Origin: Candidatus Poribacteria bacterium
GTDB lineage: Bacteria > Poribacteria > WGA-4E > WGA-3G
Direction: 5' to 3'
Length of the DNA: 64,000 nucleotides
Assembly (NCBI GenBank): GCA_958295815.1
Contig: OY282374.1
Location: forward strand, 4,616,682 to 4,680,681
Below, in pieces: positions 8,334 to 17,045 of the stretch (positions are counted from its first letter, which is position 1; the number at the start of each line of letters is the position of its first letter). The translations under genes and the position numbers were made by a program. Under the pieces are notes generated by a model. That model ran no database searches and was not told where the DNA came from. It was given only the letters and a program-made list of their open reading frames with translations.

Positions 8334-10022
8334 ATGTCAACCCACAAAACATTCGTGTTTCAGTCTACTGGCGATGATTTAACGATTTCGGTGATGCAGG
8401 ACTGGCATATCACCGTCACCAATGACGCTACCCCTTCTGAACAATACGCCGCCGAAGAATTTCAAAAATGGTTCAACGAAGCAACGGGGTTGGCGTTGCC
8501 GATTGATAGCGCAGAGACTAAGGGTGGGAAAGTCACTATTGAAGGATCATCTACATTGGGTGATGAGGATATCCAAGTTACCGTTGAAAGTGGACAGATT
8601 CAGATCAGCGGCGGCAGACCGCGGGGTGTCCTTTATGCAGTCTATCAGTTTCTTGAGGAGTTAGTCGGTATTCGATTTTTAACTGCTGAGCATACCTATA
8701 TCCCGGACGCCTCTACACTGAAAATACCGTGTGGCAGTTACACCTATTCGCCTCCCTTTTCGTTCCGATGGAGCTATTACCGTGAGAACTCAGAGGCACC
8801 AGAATTCGCTGCAAAGCGGAAAGTTAACACGGTTACGGACGCAGAAAATCTTGGTGGCAAAACCCAACAGCAGCTTATTAACCACTCGTTTCACGCATTA
8901 GTCCCTTACGACACACATGGCGAAAACCATCCAGAGTATTACGCACTGGTGGATGGAAAACGGGATACGAATACACACGGCGGCGGACCACAACTCTGCG
9001 TGACGAACCCCGAAGTCATTGAGGTCGCCGCGGAAGCGGCAATTCAACAGCTTACGGAGCATCCAGAAGCCATGAATATCAGCGTGAGTCAAGCGGATAC
9101 AGCGGCATACTGTCGGTGCGAAATGTGTGAGGCACTCAACGAAGCAGAAGATTCACCGATGGGCTCGCAGTTGACGTTTGTCAATGCCATTGCGGAACGC
9201 ATTGAGAAATCGCATCCTCATGTCAAAGTCGGGACGCTGGCATATTGGTACACCCGAAAACCACCCAAAACGGTAACCCCTCGACCTAACGTTCAGATTC
9301 AACTCTGCAGCATTGAATGTTGCACCCTCCATGCTATTGACAATCCAGATTGCGAGCAGAACCAAGCCTTCTGTAATGATACCAACGAATGGGGAAAAAT
9401 CTGTGACGACATCTGGATCTGGAATTACAATACCAATTTTCGTTCATACGATTTACCGTTCCCGAATCTGCGAAGTATTGCTCGGAATGTCCGTTATTTC
9501 TTACGTAACAATGCTAAAGGCGTTTTCATGCAGGCAAACGGTAATGGATTAACAGGCGAATTTTCCGATCTGCGGAATTACCTAATCTCGCATCTCATCT
9601 GGGATCCACACCTCAATGCCGACGCGCTCTTAAACGAATTTGTGAATCTCCACTATGGAGCTGCTGCACCCCCGATCTTAGAGTATACCACCTTTCTCCA
9701 CGACAACGTTGAAACAAGAGGTCTCCATCCTCGGTGTTTCCCGACCGCGGAGGACGTTGGCTTAGATGCGGAGAGTGCGCAGACGATCTTTGACTATTTC
9801 CAGCAGGCGTTAGGACTCGCCGAGAACCCAGAGATTCGGGCGCGTGTTGAAAAAGCATCTATTCCAGCCCATAAAGCGATGCTTGTAGCAGGCAACATGG
9901 AATCTCAAAAACGACAAACGCTGATTGATGAATACATCGCGTTGTGTGAGCGTTACAATATGTCCCACGCTGCAGAAACGCAGACAGCGGAAGCCTATTT
10001 TGAGGAACTTCGCGACCGATAG
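8334..10022 (+). CDS. DUF4838 protein with alpha-glucuronidase (GH67-like) N-terminal domain
   Basis: A 562-aa protein without an obvious signal peptide. Residues ~15-130 form an alpha-glucuronidase-type N-terminal domain (TPSEQYAAEEFQKWF, then GRPRGVLYAVYQFLEE). Residues ~150-420 are the DUF4838 domain, with HPEYYALVDGKR, QLCVTNPEV, SVSQADTAAYCRCEMC, LAYWYTRKPPK and the Asp/Trp-rich WIWNYNTNF. The family is common in Planctomycetes, Poribacteria and Bacteroidetes and is thought to act on carbohydrates, but no activity is established. The Cys pair CRCEMC is conserved in DUF4838. It is operonic with the flanking genes. Confidence 0.8.
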   Translation: MSTHKTFVFQSTGDDLTISVMQDWHITVTNDATPSEQYAAEEFQKWFNEATGLALPIDSAETKGGKVTIEGSSTLGDEDIQVTVESGQIQISGGRPRGVLYAVYQFLEELVGIRFLTAEHTYIPDASTLKIPCGSYTYSPPFSFRWSYYRENSEAPEFAAKRKVNTVTDAENLGGKTQQQLINHSFHALVPYDTHGENHPEYYALVDGKRDTNTHGGGPQLCVTNPEVIEVAAEAAIQQLTEHPEAMNISVSQADTAAYCRCEMCEALNEAEDSPMGSQLTFVNAIAERIEKSHPHVKVGTLAYWYTRKPPKTVTPRPNVQIQLCSIECCTLHAIDNPDCEQNQAFCNDTNEWGKICDDIWIWNYNTNFRSYDLPFPNLRSIARNVRYFLRNNAKGVFMQANGNGLTGEFSDLRNYLISHLIWDPHLNADALLNEFVNLHYGAAAPPILEYTTFLHDNVETRGLHPRCFPTAEDVGLDAESAQTIFDYFQQALGLAENPEIRARVEKASIPAHKAMLVAGNMESQKRQTLIDEYIALCERYNMSHAAETQTAEAYFEELRDR

Positions 10023-10035
10023 GTGAGGTCTCCTG

Positions 10036-12783
10036 ATGTTTGATTTCCGCTCCCCCCTCTTTTTGCTTCTGATCGCTGTAGTCCCTGTGCTAATCTTTGT
10101 GCAACGACAGGCACATCTGGGTACAGCGAAATGGCGGAAAAGTATAATATTCTTTCTGAGAGGTACGGCACTCTTATGTGCCATTCTCGCTTTAGCCGAC
10201 CTGCACCGAACGCACAAGGAACAACGATTCGCGGTTGTTTTTCTGCTTGATACTTCCGAAAGCATTCCATCCACGCAGCACGAAGCGGCACTCAAACAGA
10301 TAAACGCCGCTGCTGCAAAATTGAAACCTACTGACCCGTTCGGCATTATTAGTTTCGCGACGGAAACTACTGTTCTAAGGGAAGTCCGTTCTAAGCAAGA
10401 TTTACCGCCAGAAGATCCGTCTGCTGTATTGCAGGAAATGCTCACAGAACAGACACTCGGACGAGACAGCACGGATATACTCACAGCACTTAAACGCGCA
10501 ATCGCACTGCTGCCAGACAATTACCATCGGCGGATCGTGCTGTTTAGTGACGGGGTGCCTAATGCCGGTGGGACCTCCCTTAAAGACTACCTACCATTAC
10601 TCTCGGCGAGTGACGTTGAGATATTAACGGTCCCACTCCAAGCTGTCAAGGATGCTGTTCGAGTGGTGCAGCTGGAAATACCCACCGAAGTCCGCAAAGG
10701 ACAAAATTTCAGCATCAATGCAGTGATTGAAACTGATGGGAGCCTCCCAAAACTGAACGCTACCCTCTATCGCGAAGACGCACCAATCAAGGAATTTGAA
10801 TGGACTCCATCGATCGGTAGGCACGTTCGCTCTTTAATTACAGAACAGATTTCGGAAGAAGGGAGCCATGCGTATCGATTGAAGTTGGACGTCCTCGACG
10901 AAATCCCAGAAAATAATCAAGCGGACGCTGTCGTGCAAATTCAGGAAAAACCGCAGATTTCGCTGTATACATCGGATAATCTGGTAGATGCTGCCCCACT
11001 CAAAACCGTCCTTGAGGAAAACGGCTTCGGTGTTGAGGTAATGTCACCCACAGAGATGCCAACAGAACTCGTAGCACTCCAACGCAGCGATGCCTTGATT
11101 CTGAGCAATATTTCTGTAGATTCGCTCTCAGCCGAACAACTGCAGCACATCGAAAATTACGTCCACGATCTCGGACACGGATTGGTCGTTATTGGTGGAA
11201 GACATGCCTACGGACCCGGAGGCTATACCGATACAGTTTTGGAACGTGTGCTTCCGGTAGAAATGACGCCGCGTGAACGTAAGGGCGCTGTCGCCATTGT
11301 CTTCGTGTTAGACACATCGGGGAGCATGGCAAACTACGTCGGGGCGCGACAGAAAATTCAGCTCGCTATTGAAGGGGTGCGGACTGGTATCCGCAATCTT
11401 GACGAGGAAGATATGGCTGGAATTCTCGGTTTCAATACCGACGTTCATCGCATCTCTGACCTCAGTTCCGATCACAGTGCGCTCATTTCTGCTGTGAGCA
11501 AACTCCGTCCAACAGGTGGCACCACAAAAATAAAAGAGGCTACTGAGGACGCTTACGAGATGCTCAAATCAAACGCAGCAAAACGGAAGCACATCGTCCT
11601 CTTATCCGACGGTAAATCCGATGGGACAGAATCTTCTTTTCTTGAACTCGCAGCACAGATCGCTGAGGCGAATATCAACATCACGACGATTGCGATAGGC
11701 GATGCCAACAAACAACTTCTGACCCAAGTCGCGGAAACCGGTGGTGGACGTGCTGTCTTTGTCCAAAACCTTCAACAATTGCCAGCGGTTTTGACGGAAG
11801 CCGTTCGAGAGACGCGGCGTTATATTGTTCAAGAACCCTTTCAACCTGTTATCGCTGTTCCGAGCGAACCGATTGTGACTGGTATCGGTACGCCTCCCGA
11901 ACTTCACGGTTATGTCTCAACGGCAAAGAAGGAGATTGCGCAAGTTTTTATTCATTCACACAAAGATGAACCGATTCTTGCAGGTTGGAATTTCGGATTG
12001 GGGAAATCAATTGCGTGGACATCGGATGTTCAATCGGCATGGGCGAAAGCATGGATTCCGTGGAATAACTTCGGGAAATTTTGGGGGCAAGTTGTCAACT
12101 GGACGCTTCCTGCAACGGATACAGATGTCGATTATGACCTTTCGGTATCACTTCAGCATGGTGTAGCACAAATCAGCATTGATACGCGAACTTCCTCGCA
12201 AGCAACGTATAAGCTTCACGTCGCAGGTCCGGAGGGCGTTAGTGAATCCGTTGAAATACAACAAGATACACCGACGCGTTACAGCGGCACATTCCAGATG
12301 CACAATAGGGGTGCCTACATTGTTACCGCGCAGCGTGAAGGCGATGAGCGCAGACGCACTGAAGTCTTATCGCTCTCTTATCCGGCAGAATACGCTGAAT
12401 TTGGGATCAATACGGGTCTTCTAAAGATGCTTGCTGCTGGGACTGCTGGCATTCATGAACCTACGCTAACCCAGATAGCGAGTCCAGCAGGAGCACCCGT
12501 TGAAAAGCAGGTCTCACTCGCGCAAGCGTTGCTAATCGCTGCCGCAATCCTGTTCGTGTTAGAGATGATTCTCCGGCGTTATAGCATAACGAATAGACAT
12601 CTGACAGCGTTTCTCGAACGACTGCTCGGAAAATCTCCTGACACACTGATAGGGACTCAAGCCGGAGGCACATCAGCAGATACTGTAGCTTTGAACGAAC
12701 GCGTCCGAGAAGACACAGCATCTTCGCAACCTGGAGAAGCGACAATGAACCGGTTATTAGCTGCTAAGAGACGGGTGCGTTAG
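10036..12783 (+). CDS. Membrane protein with two von Willebrand factor A domains
   Basis: 915 aa. Two N-terminal transmembrane helices (residues ~8-22 and ~38-54) are followed by a first VWA domain with a MIDAS motif DTSES (Asp72). A glutamine-amidotransferase-like segment follows (~330-400, VVIGGRHAYGPGG). A second VWA domain has the full MIDAS motif DTSGSM (~Asp425) and GGTTKIKEA. After a beta-rich region comes a C-terminal helix (LIAAAILFVLEMILRRY). This is the BatA-like/planctomycete VWA membrane architecture, probably a metal-dependent adhesion or assembly scaffold facing the periplasm. It begins 14 nt after the DUF4838 gene and ends 2 nt from the convergent PhoX-like gene. Confidence 0.8.
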   Translation: MFDFRSPLFLLLIAVVPVLIFVQRQAHLGTAKWRKSIIFFLRGTALLCAILALADLHRTHKEQRFAVVFLLDTSESIPSTQHEAALKQINAAAAKLKPTDPFGIISFATETTVLREVRSKQDLPPEDPSAVLQEMLTEQTLGRDSTDILTALKRAIALLPDNYHRRIVLFSDGVPNAGGTSLKDYLPLLSASDVEILTVPLQAVKDAVRVVQLEIPTEVRKGQNFSINAVIETDGSLPKLNATLYREDAPIKEFEWTPSIGRHVRSLITEQISEEGSHAYRLKLDVLDEIPENNQADAVVQIQEKPQISLYTSDNLVDAAPLKTVLEENGFGVEVMSPTEMPTELVALQRSDALILSNISVDSLSAEQLQHIENYVHDLGHGLVVIGGRHAYGPGGYTDTVLERVLPVEMTPRERKGAVAIVFVLDTSGSMANYVGARQKIQLAIEGVRTGIRNLDEEDMAGILGFNTDVHRISDLSSDHSALISAVSKLRPTGGTTKIKEATEDAYEMLKSNAAKRKHIVLLSDGKSDGTESSFLELAAQIAEANINITTIAIGDANKQLLTQVAETGGGRAVFVQNLQQLPAVLTEAVRETRRYIVQEPFQPVIAVPSEPIVTGIGTPPELHGYVSTAKKEIAQVFIHSHKDEPILAGWNFGLGKSIAWTSDVQSAWAKAWIPWNNFGKFWGQVVNWTLPATDTDVDYDLSVSLQHGVAQISIDTRTSSQATYKLHVAGPEGVSESVEIQQDTPTRYSGTFQMHNRGAYIVTAQREGDERRRTEVLSLSYPAEYAEFGINTGLLKMLAAGTAGIHEPTLTQIASPAGAPVEKQVSLAQALLIAAAILFVLEMILRRYSITNRHLTAFLERLLGKSPDTLIGTQAGGTSADTVALNERVREDTASSQPGEATMNRLLAAKRRVR

Positions 12784-12785
12784 CA

Positions 12786-14249
12786 TTATGTCAGAGGACG
12801 CTGTCGAATCTCGTGCCAAGGACCGGTAATAGCGAATGTAATCCCAGGACTTTGGACGTTCACGAAGAGGGTCGTGCCATCCGGTGAGAATGTAGCACCT
12901 GCAAATTCAGACAGATTACCGGCGTTTCGAGCGAATCTATAAAGATGTCCTTCAGGTGTTATACCGACTATAAACTCCTCCTCAGGTCCGTCTTCACAGA
13001 TAATGACATCACCCCACGGTGCCACCGTCAGATTATCGGCGTTTTCCATGAGCTTGCGATCATTTGGCTCAATGAAGAGTTGCAGCGTGCCGGGTTGTTG
13101 ATCCTCACGGCTTGTCCCTTCATACGGGCTCGGTATATATTTCCAGATCTGTCCCTTGTACTCGATACCGCCATTGGTACAAGCAATATAGAATTCTCCG
13201 TTTCCTTCACTACTGCCGTACCATATCCCTTCCCCGCGTGCAAACTTCGCTGCATCTTTACCTTCGGCACCTTGTATACGGAGATCATCATCTGGCGATT
13301 CCACATTTTCAATATCCACCCATTCGACGGCGAGTGTTTCACCGACAGGTATGGGGTTATACGTCCACCAGAAAATCTTCTGTGTTCGGTCGCGCCAGTT
13401 TCGGGTATCCGCACCTTTGAGGTCTCGGATTTTCAGTGCCTGTAGTTTACCACCGGCAGCGAGTTCACCGGTTTTATCAGGGATAAACCGATAGATTAAA
13501 CTATCGCCTCTGTCCTCGGTCTCATAAACAATCCCAGTCTTCGGATCAACAGCGACGGCTTCATGATTAAAACGTCCCATCGCTTTTAATGGGATCGGAT
13601 CAGCTAATCCTATCTCAGTAGAGATGGGCACCTCGAAATTATACCCATGATCGACTTCATAAGTCGTTTCTGGGTCCGCCTTTTGCATTGTTTCTTCACA
13701 AGTAATCCACGTATTCCAAGGTGTGAGACCGCCAGCGCAATTCCGGATTGTTCCTATCAGGCTCAAGAAATGTTTCTCGAGCGTTTGTGTCTTCGTGTCG
13801 TAGACGAGTGTTGTAGTCCCACCGAGACATGGCAGTTCACCGGAACCAGCATCGTAGATTTTGCCAATAGTAGAAGGTTCAATCTTTTCGTTATTCCATC
13901 CAAAGGGTCCGACTGTTTTGTCAGCTGCTTGCAATTCGTGGTTGCGGACGAGAATGGTTTTACCGTTGGGACCTGGATAAGCCGCCATGCCGTCGTGTTT
14001 ACCTGGTACCCAAAGTCCATCGTCCATCTGTTCACCTACTCTCGAAAAAGCGTGGGCGGAAAACCCATCTGGCAGGTCAAGAAGGCGATTCGGAGTCGGC
14101 TTGAACTCAAAGGGTGGTGGCGGTTCAAAACCCGGTATTTTTTGGATGAGTGTCTGGCTACACCCTAAAAATCCGAGGCTGACCGCTGCAGATGCGGTCG
14201 CGAGTGTACCGGAACGTAGAAATTGTCGTCGAGATAGTCTGTTTTTCAT
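12786..14249 (-). CDS. PhoX-family (DUF839) Tat-exported protein
   Basis: 487 aa with a twin-arginine signal (SRRQFLRSG at residues 5-13) followed by a hydrophobic stretch and Gly-Cys (FLGCSQ) that could be a lipobox. The mature part is a DUF839/PhoX beta-propeller: LPDGFSAHAFSRVGEQMDDG, NHELQ, GGTTTLVYD, WITCEETMQ, HEAVAVDPKTGIVYETEDRGDSLIYRFIP, and the terminal FSPDGTTLFVNVQSPG. PhoX enzymes are Ca/Fe-dependent phosphatases, and the Glu/Asp ligands in CEET and YETEDRG are present. The true substrate may differ, since many homologues are uncharacterised. It is convergent with the VWA gene. Confidence 0.85.
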   Translation of the reverse strand: MKNRLSRRQFLRSGTLATASAAVSLGFLGCSQTLIQKIPGFEPPPPFEFKPTPNRLLDLPDGFSAHAFSRVGEQMDDGLWVPGKHDGMAAYPGPNGKTILVRNHELQAADKTVGPFGWNNEKIEPSTIGKIYDAGSGELPCLGGTTTLVYDTKTQTLEKHFLSLIGTIRNCAGGLTPWNTWITCEETMQKADPETTYEVDHGYNFEVPISTEIGLADPIPLKAMGRFNHEAVAVDPKTGIVYETEDRGDSLIYRFIPDKTGELAAGGKLQALKIRDLKGADTRNWRDRTQKIFWWTYNPIPVGETLAVEWVDIENVESPDDDLRIQGAEGKDAAKFARGEGIWYGSSEGNGEFYIACTNGGIEYKGQIWKYIPSPYEGTSREDQQPGTLQLFIEPNDRKLMENADNLTVAPWGDVIICEDGPEEEFIVGITPEGHLYRFARNAGNLSEFAGATFSPDGTTLFVNVQSPGITFAITGPWHEIRQRPLT

Positions 14250-14443
14250 ATATTTCCCTCATTAAGGTCGGAGGCACTTATTATGGATACGACGCTTTTT
14301 TCACGTGTAAGTATAGTTTTAATATTTTACAATATTTTTGAGATTTTTTCAAAAGTTTGTGCCAGACTGTCGAACAGTAGCATCTTTTTGATGGACTATT
14401 ATACCACGTTCTGCGTTTTTAATAAAGGTCTCGAAAAAAGTGC
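14250..14443. other. Intergenic region between divergent genes, no gene seen
   Basis: AT-rich spacer between the PhoX-like gene (minus) and the enolase-superfamily gene (plus). Apart from the promoter downstream of it (14444-14472), I see runs of T and no convincing ORF, RNA or repeat. Confidence 0.5.
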
Positions 14444-14472
14444 TTGACACTTTCCAACAAACCACATAGAAT
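14444..14472 (+). promoter_or_regulatory. Sigma-70-type promoter
   Basis: TTGACA (14444-14449), a 17-bp spacer, then TAGAAT (14467-14472). The predicted start is near 14479, about 82 nt before the ATG at 14561. Confidence 0.65.
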
Positions 14473-14560
14473 TCCAGACATAAGATATGACCCGATAGGA
14501 TAATTGGACAAAAGTGTATAAATCCACGATTCAGGTAATATTTCAAGGAGCGGCGATCTC

Positions 14561-15574
14561 ATGAAAATTACAGATATTGAGTACCGTACCATTTCGATCC
14601 CATTTGTTCCAGCAATACAAGAGCACTGGGACATGGACTATCCGACTACCTTGGTGTGGGTTCACACGGCTGAAGGTCTAACAGGCTTAGGGGAGAGTAA
14701 TTCCCTGAATAGTGATATTACAGACCAAGCCGACGCGATTGCCGAAAAATATATCGGTAAAAACCTTTGGGATATTGATCTGGCGTCGGAGTCATTTGCT
14801 TTCCAGTGTGCTTTTTACGACTTGGCAGGACAAGCATTGGGAGTCCCTGCCCATAAGTTAATCGGCGAGAAATATAGGGACAGGGTTGAACTCGCCTACT
14901 GGTCGCCACCGATGCCAGCGGAGGCAACTGCAGCAGAGGCTGAACGCGCTGCGAAGATGGGTTTTCGGGTGCATAAGCTTAAGGCTCGGACAGCGAATAT
15001 CGTCGAAACAGCGCGGTTAATCAGAGAAGCATGTGGTTCCGATTTCCAGATTCGTGTTGATCCGAATACCGAATTTGGGGATTTGGAGACCGGTCTCCGA
15101 CTCGCCCGGGAGTTGCAACCCTATAACATCGAAGTCTATGAAGACCCGATTCAGTTTGAAGACTTGTCTTTGTATCGTCGGCTTCGTGAAGAAGTGGAAG
15201 TGCCAGTTGCCCGGCATCTCGGTGCGCCTCAAGGCATTTTAGAGAATATTCGCGCAGATGCGGTGGACGCTGTCAATATGGGCGGGAACGTGGCGGGGCT
15301 GCGAAAAAGTGCGGCTGTTGCTGAAGCTGCGGACTTACCGATTTGGGTCCAGATTTTTGCGTTCGGCTCATGCGTTGCTTCAACCTTCGCTGCACACATC
15401 GCATGTACACTCCCAAACTGCACGATGCCAATTGACGAACTCCCGCACATCCGCATTGACGATCTGTCTGGTGGTAGCATGGTCATCTCTAACGGTGCAA
15501 TTGTGCTGTCAGAGGCACCTGGACTGGGAGTCAGTCTCGATATGGATGCTGTTGAACGGTATCAAGTCCGTTAA
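14561..15574 (+). CDS. Enolase-superfamily (mandelate racemase/muconate lactonizing-like) enzyme
   Basis: 337 aa with the two-domain enolase-superfamily layout. The capping domain is followed by a barrel with Lys139-x-Lys141 (VHKLKAR), metal ligands Asp167 and Asn169 (RVDPNTEF), and Glu194 (YEDPIQFED). The third usual metal-ligand Glu is not seen; the matching stretch reads PVARHLGAP with a His, which is unusual. Members dehydrate or racemise sugar acids or amino-acid derivatives, and the substrate here is unknown. AAGGAG lies upstream of the ATG and a good promoter lies 90-115 nt upstream. It appears monocistronic. Confidence 0.8.
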   Translation: MKITDIEYRTISIPFVPAIQEHWDMDYPTTLVWVHTAEGLTGLGESNSLNSDITDQADAIAEKYIGKNLWDIDLASESFAFQCAFYDLAGQALGVPAHKLIGEKYRDRVELAYWSPPMPAEATAAEAERAAKMGFRVHKLKARTANIVETARLIREACGSDFQIRVDPNTEFGDLETGLRLARELQPYNIEVYEDPIQFEDLSLYRRLREEVEVPVARHLGAPQGILENIRADAVDAVNMGGNVAGLRKSAAVAEAADLPIWVQIFAFGSCVASTFAAHIACTLPNCTMPIDELPHIRIDDLSGGSMVISNGAIVLSEAPGLGVSLDMDAVERYQVR

Positions 15575-15752
15575 GGATCTTTTAGACATCCGTAGAATCT
15601 ATTAAAAACGGTATTACCACGATTTTTAAGTCATAATAAACACTTTTTATTTTTATTTATTTTATCTATACAATGAAAAATTATGTTTATTATACTTCTT
15701 TAGGCAAATCGGATTTTCTGCAGATTTTATTTATAATATAAAGGAGATTTTC

Positions 15753-16064
15753 GTGTTTATCGAAATTGTCAACCCGAGTGGAAGGCACCAAACATCCTAC
15801 ACAGGAATGGTGAATATCAACCACATACAACAAATTAAGATAATTAGGGCAAAAAACGATTCGTACGAGATACATATTAATTTAGTAGACTCACCCAGTA
15901 TAGAGCTACTCGGTACGAAAGAAGAGTGCGATGAAACCTACGGGATGCTGCAGGACGTATTGGCAAAACACGACATGTCCATACCTAACAAGGTTGTTTT
16001 CCCTCCATCGCCACCAGTATCAAATCTGTCAGTGCCAGAGAATGAAGCAGCAGTAAGACCGTGA
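15753..16064 (+). CDS. Small conserved-looking protein, unknown function
   Basis: 103 aa, GTG start with AAGGAG 7 nt upstream. The first ~70 residues alternate beta-strand-like hydrophobic segments (INHIQQIKIIRA, SYEIHINLVDS, SIELLGTKEECDETY) and then a helix. That is the pattern of small one-domain proteins with a strand-rich core, loosely like FlbD-type proteins. The tail is Pro-rich (FPPSPPVSNLSVPE). I do not recognise a family. The strong ribosome binding site and protein-like pattern support a real gene. The 178 nt before it are very AT-rich and hold no other feature. Confidence 0.6.
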   Translation: MFIEIVNPSGRHQTSYTGMVNINHIQQIKIIRAKNDSYEIHINLVDSPSIELLGTKEECDETYGMLQDVLAKHDMSIPNKVVFPPSPPVSNLSVPENEAAVRP

Positions 16065-16342
16065 AAACATAAGGATCATCATCTCTACCATCGCACCACA
16101 GTATGAAAGGATAACCGAGACAGTTACTTTTGAAACCAAATCCGCCAATCCAACGTTTTTCCTTACATAAATGGAAAAAACATCATATAGACGGTTATTT
16201 TAACGAAGATATTTATCGTCGGACGAAACATATTTAATGTTGAGAAGGTCATAGCGACGTAAAATAAACCGGCTGAAGCGTTGAATGCCTTCTCTGTCAG
16301 GTCACGATAAACCATTCACCGTATTATATAAGGAGAGGCACC

Positions 16343-16537
16343 ATGATGATTGCAGACGTGCACTGGAAAGTGCTACAGAAAACGAATCGTATGCTGACGC
16401 TGAATTGGGAAACGCTTGTCGCAGCGCGGACCGAAGGCGATCAGAAACGGATAAAGCTGGCTGAAATGAGTTACTTTCAGTCGTTACGGAGCGTTCTCTC
16501 TGCCACACAAAATGCGGTAGTAAAGCGGACGCAATAA
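16343..16537 (+). CDS. Small helical protein, unknown function
   Basis: 64 aa starting with two Met codons, with AAGGAGAG 7 nt upstream. The product is predicted to be mostly helical (VLQKTNRMLTLNWETLVAAR, EMSYFQSLRSVLSATQNAV). It is isolated between non-coding stretches; 16065-16342 holds no recognisable feature. An ORF on the opposite strand overlaps it but lacks a ribosome binding site. No family is recognised. Confidence 0.45.
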   Translation: MMIADVHWKVLQKTNRMLTLNWETLVAARTEGDQKRIKLAEMSYFQSLRSVLSATQNAVVKRTQ

Positions 16538-16856
16538 CCATAGTGTAAATCTGGAATATTTAGCATTCATTGACAGGCATACCGCTGGCGAGGTCAACTG
16601 CCTCGTCAGCACATACCAATCGACTCTGTATCAACAATCAAGGGATCGATTACCCGCGGGTAGCCTTCCGAATCTTCGCGCGCACTCCCCAACCTCATCC
16701 CGACTGCTTCCTTAAAAAACCAGTATTCCTAACCAATCCACCAAATAACAACCGACCGCCATCTGTAGGGATCTCCAAATTGTTCTCACACATGGCAAAA
16801 TTTGGTCTGTGAATAGATCCAATTCATTCCTGTATTACATTCTTGTTGGGTGTCGA
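16538..16856. other. Intergenic region with repeat-like sequence
   Basis: No convincing gene. It contains an inverted repeat, GCTGGCGAGG with CCTCGTCAGC, around 16583-16609, another member of the covarying palindrome family. An 80-codon ORF here has no ribosome binding site and low-complexity content, so I treat it as chance. Confidence 0.5.
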
Positions 16857-16894
16857 GTGCGGGAGCCCGAACAAGTTCGGGTATGCGCACTTTT
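16857..16894 (+). terminator. Terminator-like nested hairpin
   Basis: Outer arms GTGCG/CGCAC (16857-16861, 16886-16890) enclose inner arms CCCGAAC/GTTCGGG (16866-16872, 16875-16881), followed by TTTT at 16891. A related CCCGAA/TTCGGG pair follows immediately. It could end transcripts from upstream before the leuS promoter. Confidence 0.45.
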
Positions 16895-16966
16895 CCCGAA
16901 AAAGTTCGGGCATCCGGATGTAAATTACTGGAAAACCGAATGCCCCTAAAGCTAAATCACTCTGTC

Positions 16967-16995
16967 TTGACAATCCAACGATCTTGTGTTAGAAT
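16967..16995 (+). promoter_or_regulatory. leuS promoter
   Basis: TTGACA (16967-16972), a 17-bp spacer, then TAGAAT (16990-16995). The predicted start is near 17002, giving a leader of about 44 nt. No T-box or other riboswitch fits in this leader. Confidence 0.7.
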
Positions 16996-17045
16996 TTACA
17001 TTATAAAGCCGATAGCAACAGGCTGAAAAAGGAGAAGCACGCGAA

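Noticed and set aside
16570..16812. 80-codon ORF upstream of leuS
   Set aside because: It has no ribosome binding site, a low-complexity Pro/Asn-rich product, and lies across a palindrome; it is probably chance in repeat-like DNA.
16996..17045. T-box riboswitch before leuS
   Set aside because: The leader is about 44 nt, too short, and lacks the T-box core sequence.
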